From Acidobacteriota bacterium (GTDB taxonomy: Bacteria > Acidobacteriota > UBA6911 > RPQK01 > JAJDTT01), in NCBI GenBank assembly GCA_022827025.1, contig JAJDTT010000193.1, positions 1 to 37,456 of the forward strand: a stretch of 37,456 bases of DNA. The letters run 5' to 3'. The notes beneath the pieces were generated by a model that searched no databases, was not told where the DNA came from, and saw nothing but the letters and a program-made list of their open reading frames with translations. Position numbers and translations under genes: made by a program. Positions 35,391-37,456 of the stretch are shown here, piece after piece (the stretch's first letter is position 1; the number at the start of each line of letters is the position of its first letter).

Positions 35391-36173
35391 TCATCCACAT
35401 TCCAGGACACGTTTGCCGAGCGGCTGCACGGGCCGGAAGTTGTTCGGATAGATGGCGCCGAACGCGGCGATCTGCTCCGGCGACATCGTAAGCGGCTCGT
35501 TCAGGACGATCCAATTGACACCCTCGGTGCAGGGTGGAGTCGTGAGCGATCCCCGGTAGCGCCACGTGGTTCGGGTGGCCGGCAGCAACGACGCGGGGTC
35601 GAGTTCACCCGGTACCACGCGCGGCGCCGCAGGATCGGGCGGAAGGTGCGCCCAGACTGGCGCCAGAGCGTCGTTTGCCTGTCCTTCTTCAAACAGAACT
35701 CCGACCACCGCAAGCGAGCCGCTATCGTTCCGATGCACCAGGTGCATCTCCAGCGGCAACTGAATGCCGTCAACCGTATGCTCGCTGGCATGGTGGAAGT
35801 GAAACTGCAGCAGGTCGAAGCGTACCCCGGTGAGGACGATGGCGTTGCCGGGGTCCGGGTTCACCTGAATCGTGTGCCCGTTGTTCTCGACGGCGATCCG
35901 GGTCCGCTGGTATTCGAACTCGATCGCGAGCGGATCGGCGTTCCGGCCGGCGGACAGATCGATGGGAGACTGCTCCTCGCCCATGGCGCACGCGCTGAAG
36001 GCTGGGTCGAGCGTCCCCCAATGGCCCGGGCCGTTGTGCGGCTCATACCCCCATGACGGCCCGGTATGCTGCGATGCCTCTTTGCCTCCGGCGGGTGACG
36101 ACTCCTCCGCGCTCCGGCATCCGATCTGAGCCAAGGCGACGATGGCGATCCCGGACAAAAACTTTCGTTTCAT
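35391..36173 (-). CDS. Alpha-type carbonic anhydrase (lipoprotein or periplasmic)
   Basis: A 260-residue alpha-carbonic anhydrase that interconverts CO2 and bicarbonate outside the cytoplasm. The signal sequence ends in ALAQIGC, a lipobox-like motif, so it may be lipid-anchored. Zinc ligands are in QFHFHHASEH (two His) and EMHLVH (third His). Other landmarks are WGYEPHNGPGHWG, QSPIDL and GSLTTPPCTEGVNWIV, the last holding the active-site Thr. GGAGGAG precedes the ATG. It is convergent with the M28 gene, and the peroxiredoxin gene lies 112 bases further along the minus strand. Confidence 0.92.
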   Translation of the reverse strand: MKRKFLSGIAIVALAQIGCRSAEESSPAGGKEASQHTGPSWGYEPHNGPGHWGTLDPAFSACAMGEEQSPIDLSAGRNADPLAIEFEYQRTRIAVENNGHTIQVNPDPGNAIVLTGVRFDLLQFHFHHASEHTVDGIQLPLEMHLVHRNDSGSLAVVGVLFEEGQANDALAPVWAHLPPDPAAPRVVPGELDPASLLPATRTTWRYRGSLTTPPCTEGVNWIVLNEPLTMSPEQIAAFGAIYPNNFRPVQPLGKRVLECG

Positions 36174-36285
36174 GTCTCCTCCGTTTCTCTTGTCAACATC
36201 AGACCCGGCAATACCGGATGCCGGACAACCCCATTGAAGAACTTCTCGCTCATGAATTCCCGGAGCCTTGCCTCTGATCCGGATC

Positions 36286-36732
36286 TCAACTTTCCTTCAC
36301 CCAAGTCTTGACTCGTTTCACGTGTGCCAACGGCCGCAAAAACGCGGAAAAAACATCGCGCACGATCCCTCGCTCGTCCACAAGGAAAGTCACGCGCCCG
36401 GGCAGCCTCCAGGAAAAGGCCCCGTAGAGGCGACGAACGGCATCCTCCGGGTCGCTGGCGATCTGGAAGGGCAAGGCATTGCCTTCGGCAAAACTCCGGT
36501 GTGAGTCTACACTGGCACGGTTGATGCCGATTACCTCCACGTCCAGTTCTGCCAAGTCTTCATAAATATCCCGGAGGGCACGAACCTGGAGGGTGCACCC
36601 AAGGGAATCGTCCATCGGGTAGAAAAACAACACGACCCTCCGGCCGCGCAACGAACTCAACCGGAAGGTTTCATTCTTCGTTGTCTTCAGAACGAAGTCG
36701 GGTGCGGTATCACCGACGGAAACTGCCACCAT
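36286..36732 (-). CDS. Peroxiredoxin, AhpC/TSA (BCP-like)
   Basis: A 148-residue thiol peroxidase of the BCP/PrxQ group. VVLFFYPMDDSLGCTLQVRAL holds the peroxidatic Cys (family FYPkDdTpGCT), but the Pro of the TPGCT loop is Leu. The conserved resolving Cys five residues later is missing, so this is a one-Cys type. Arg needed to activate the Cys is supplied by the conserved SWRLPGRVTFLVD segment. It would reduce peroxides, regenerated by an external thiol. GGAAAG lies 8 bases before the ATG. Predicted to be cytosolic. Confidence 0.88.
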   Translation of the reverse strand: MVAVSVGDTAPDFVLKTTKNETFRLSSLRGRRVVLFFYPMDDSLGCTLQVRALRDIYEDLAELDVEVIGINRASVDSHRSFAEGNALPFQIASDPEDAVRRLYGAFSWRLPGRVTFLVDERGIVRDVFSAFLRPLAHVKRVKTWVKES

Positions 36733-36894
36733 ATGAAATACTTTCCAAATCGAACCGAACGATACGATAAAAGATAGCAGGAGAGAAGACTACAGGCGTA
36801 AACCGAACGTCCCGACGATGTGCCGGGTCAGGAAGAATCTTCTGATCACGGGATTGGCAGAGCGGTTGGACCGTAACCCCAAACGTCGAACCGG

Positions 36895-37239
36895 TTATTC
36901 GGCGGAATCCTGCGTGCGGTCGCCCATGTCGACGGTGCCTTTGAAATTGCAACCCTCTTCCAGGACGACTTGGGGAGCGATCAGCTTGCCGCGAACGCGT
37001 CCGGTTTGACTCAGAAGAATCTGGTCTTCTCCCCGAAGGAGCCCGTCTACAAACCCATCAACCTGAATCGCCTTGGCCAACAGGTCGGCCTTGATCCGGC
37101 CTTCCTTCCCCACAGTGATGTTGCACCCGGTCAGCGAAATTTGTCCTTCGATACGGCCCCTGACGACCACATCCTGGGTTCCGCTCACCTCTCCCCTGAT
37201 GGTGATGCTGGAGCCGATGACGGATCGGCCCCCGTTCAG
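36895..37239 (-). CDS. Bactofilin family cytoskeletal protein
   Basis: A bactofilin: a right-handed parallel beta-helix that polymerises and scaffolds envelope assembly. The repeat-rich core is VVVRGRIEGQISLTGCNITV, KEGRIKADLLAKAIQVDG, TGRVRGKLIAPQVVLEEGC and NFKGTVDMGD. Homology continues upstream of the only GTG (37188): the same frame reads GGRSVIGSSITIRGEVSG, the usual bactofilin beginning. The open frame extends to 37320 without ATG, GTG or TTG; a CTG at 37239 is the first near-start and is used here, so the true start is uncertain. A TATAAT on the minus strand (37320-37325) lies just beyond. Confidence 0.75.
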   Translation of the reverse strand: MNGGRSVIGSSITIRGEVSGTQDVVVRGRIEGQISLTGCNITVGKEGRIKADLLAKAIQVDGFVDGLLRGEDQILLSQTGRVRGKLIAPQVVLEEGCNFKGTVDMGDRTQDSAE

Positions 37240-37330
37240 CCCCCCGGCGTCCTGCTGGGTAGAAACTCGAGCGAAAGTTCCTCGGGACGCTGTCGATGGT
37301 TCCGGCGAATCGTTTGGGGATTATATCGCA

Positions 37331-37347
37331 AAGTCACAATGTGACTT
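37331..37347. promoter_or_regulatory. Inverted repeat upstream of the bactofilin frame
   Basis: Arms AAGTCAC and GTGACTT surround a 3-base AAT loop. It lies between the end of the upstream partial gene and a TATAAT box on the minus strand, so it could be an operator or a small terminator for the upstream gene. It overlaps the upstream stop codon. Confidence 0.4.
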
Positions 37348-37456
37348 AGACGCAGAGGCCAAGGTCGGCGCACTCTCGTTTCGCGTCCGCAAGCTCTCGG
37401 ACGGACTCCTCATAATCTCTGAGTGCCTGAACTGTCTCTTGGATCGATGGGTAGGA
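37346..37456 (-). CDS. Partial 3' end of an unidentified gene
   Basis: The minus-strand frame entering from the window edge encodes SYPSIQETVQALRDYEESVR then ELADAKRECADLGLCV and ends at TAA 37346-37348. The stretch is helical and coiled-coil-like with a terminal Cys pair. The rest lies outside the window, so the protein cannot be identified; a shadow reading is possible because only 36 codons are visible. Confidence 0.45.
   Translation of the reverse strand, partial: SYPSIQETVQALRDYEESVRELADAKRECADLGLCV

Overview
The window is GC-rich, tightly coding DNA that most resembles Acidobacteriota. The strongest pointer is the secreted protein at 7315-8832, which has the VWFA-related domain expanded in that phylum. 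The many exported peptidases and hydrolases, and the short GC-rich intergenic hairpins, fit this. All function calls come from reading translations and motifs; no database search was run.

Layout. 1-4540: copy A of a dispersed repeat, an SDR oxidoreductase, a secreted Kelch protein and a large YfhO-like membrane protein. 4809-10026: two secreted paralogs made of 23-residue MORN_2-like repeats, enclosing a nitroreductase, a small exported protein and the VWFA-domain protein. 10224-13227 (minus strand): two small membrane proteins, a GNAT acetyltransferase, and a graveyard of fragments (bactofilin 3' end, truncated BNR sialidase, internally deleted AlbA_2/HATPase gene). 13295-17494 (minus): a translationally coupled trio, namely a hidden 52-aa ORF, a 932-aa PHP plus SMC-like ATPase protein resembling TrlF, and an intact AlbA_2/HATPase protein. 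This is the best candidate for a defence-type system. 17729-19876: SRPBCC protein, HpcH/HpaI-like aldolase and a coupled MBL-fold protein lacking its main metal motif. 20017-20530: a BrnT/BrnA toxin-antitoxin pair behind a perfect 24-bp palindrome. 20806-24432 (minus): a small ORF, a Tat-exported M19 peptidase-like protein and a metallophosphoesterase. 24542-24794: a 53-bp tandem repeat and tRNA-Ile(GAU) with its promoter. 24845-35309 (plus): PPOX-like protein, lipoamide dehydrogenase, repeat copy B, aconitase, LON-domain protein, then M1 peptidase, membrane protein and M28 peptidase joined by ATGA overlaps. 35391-37456 (minus): alpha-carbonic anhydrase, peroxiredoxin, bactofilin and the end of an unidentified gene.

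How the parts fit. Lpd and aconitase serve central carbon metabolism. The M1/M28/M19 peptidases and the metallophosphoesterase suggest extracytoplasmic scavenging of peptides and phosphoesters. The accessory stretch from 11 to 21 kb shows decay, duplicated genes, a toxin-antitoxin pair and a putative nuclease/ATPase cassette, as expected of a plastic defence-rich island. Several genes lack a clear Shine-Dalgarno sequence or a canonical start but have a -10 hexamer 5-7 nt upstream, which suggests some leaderless transcripts.
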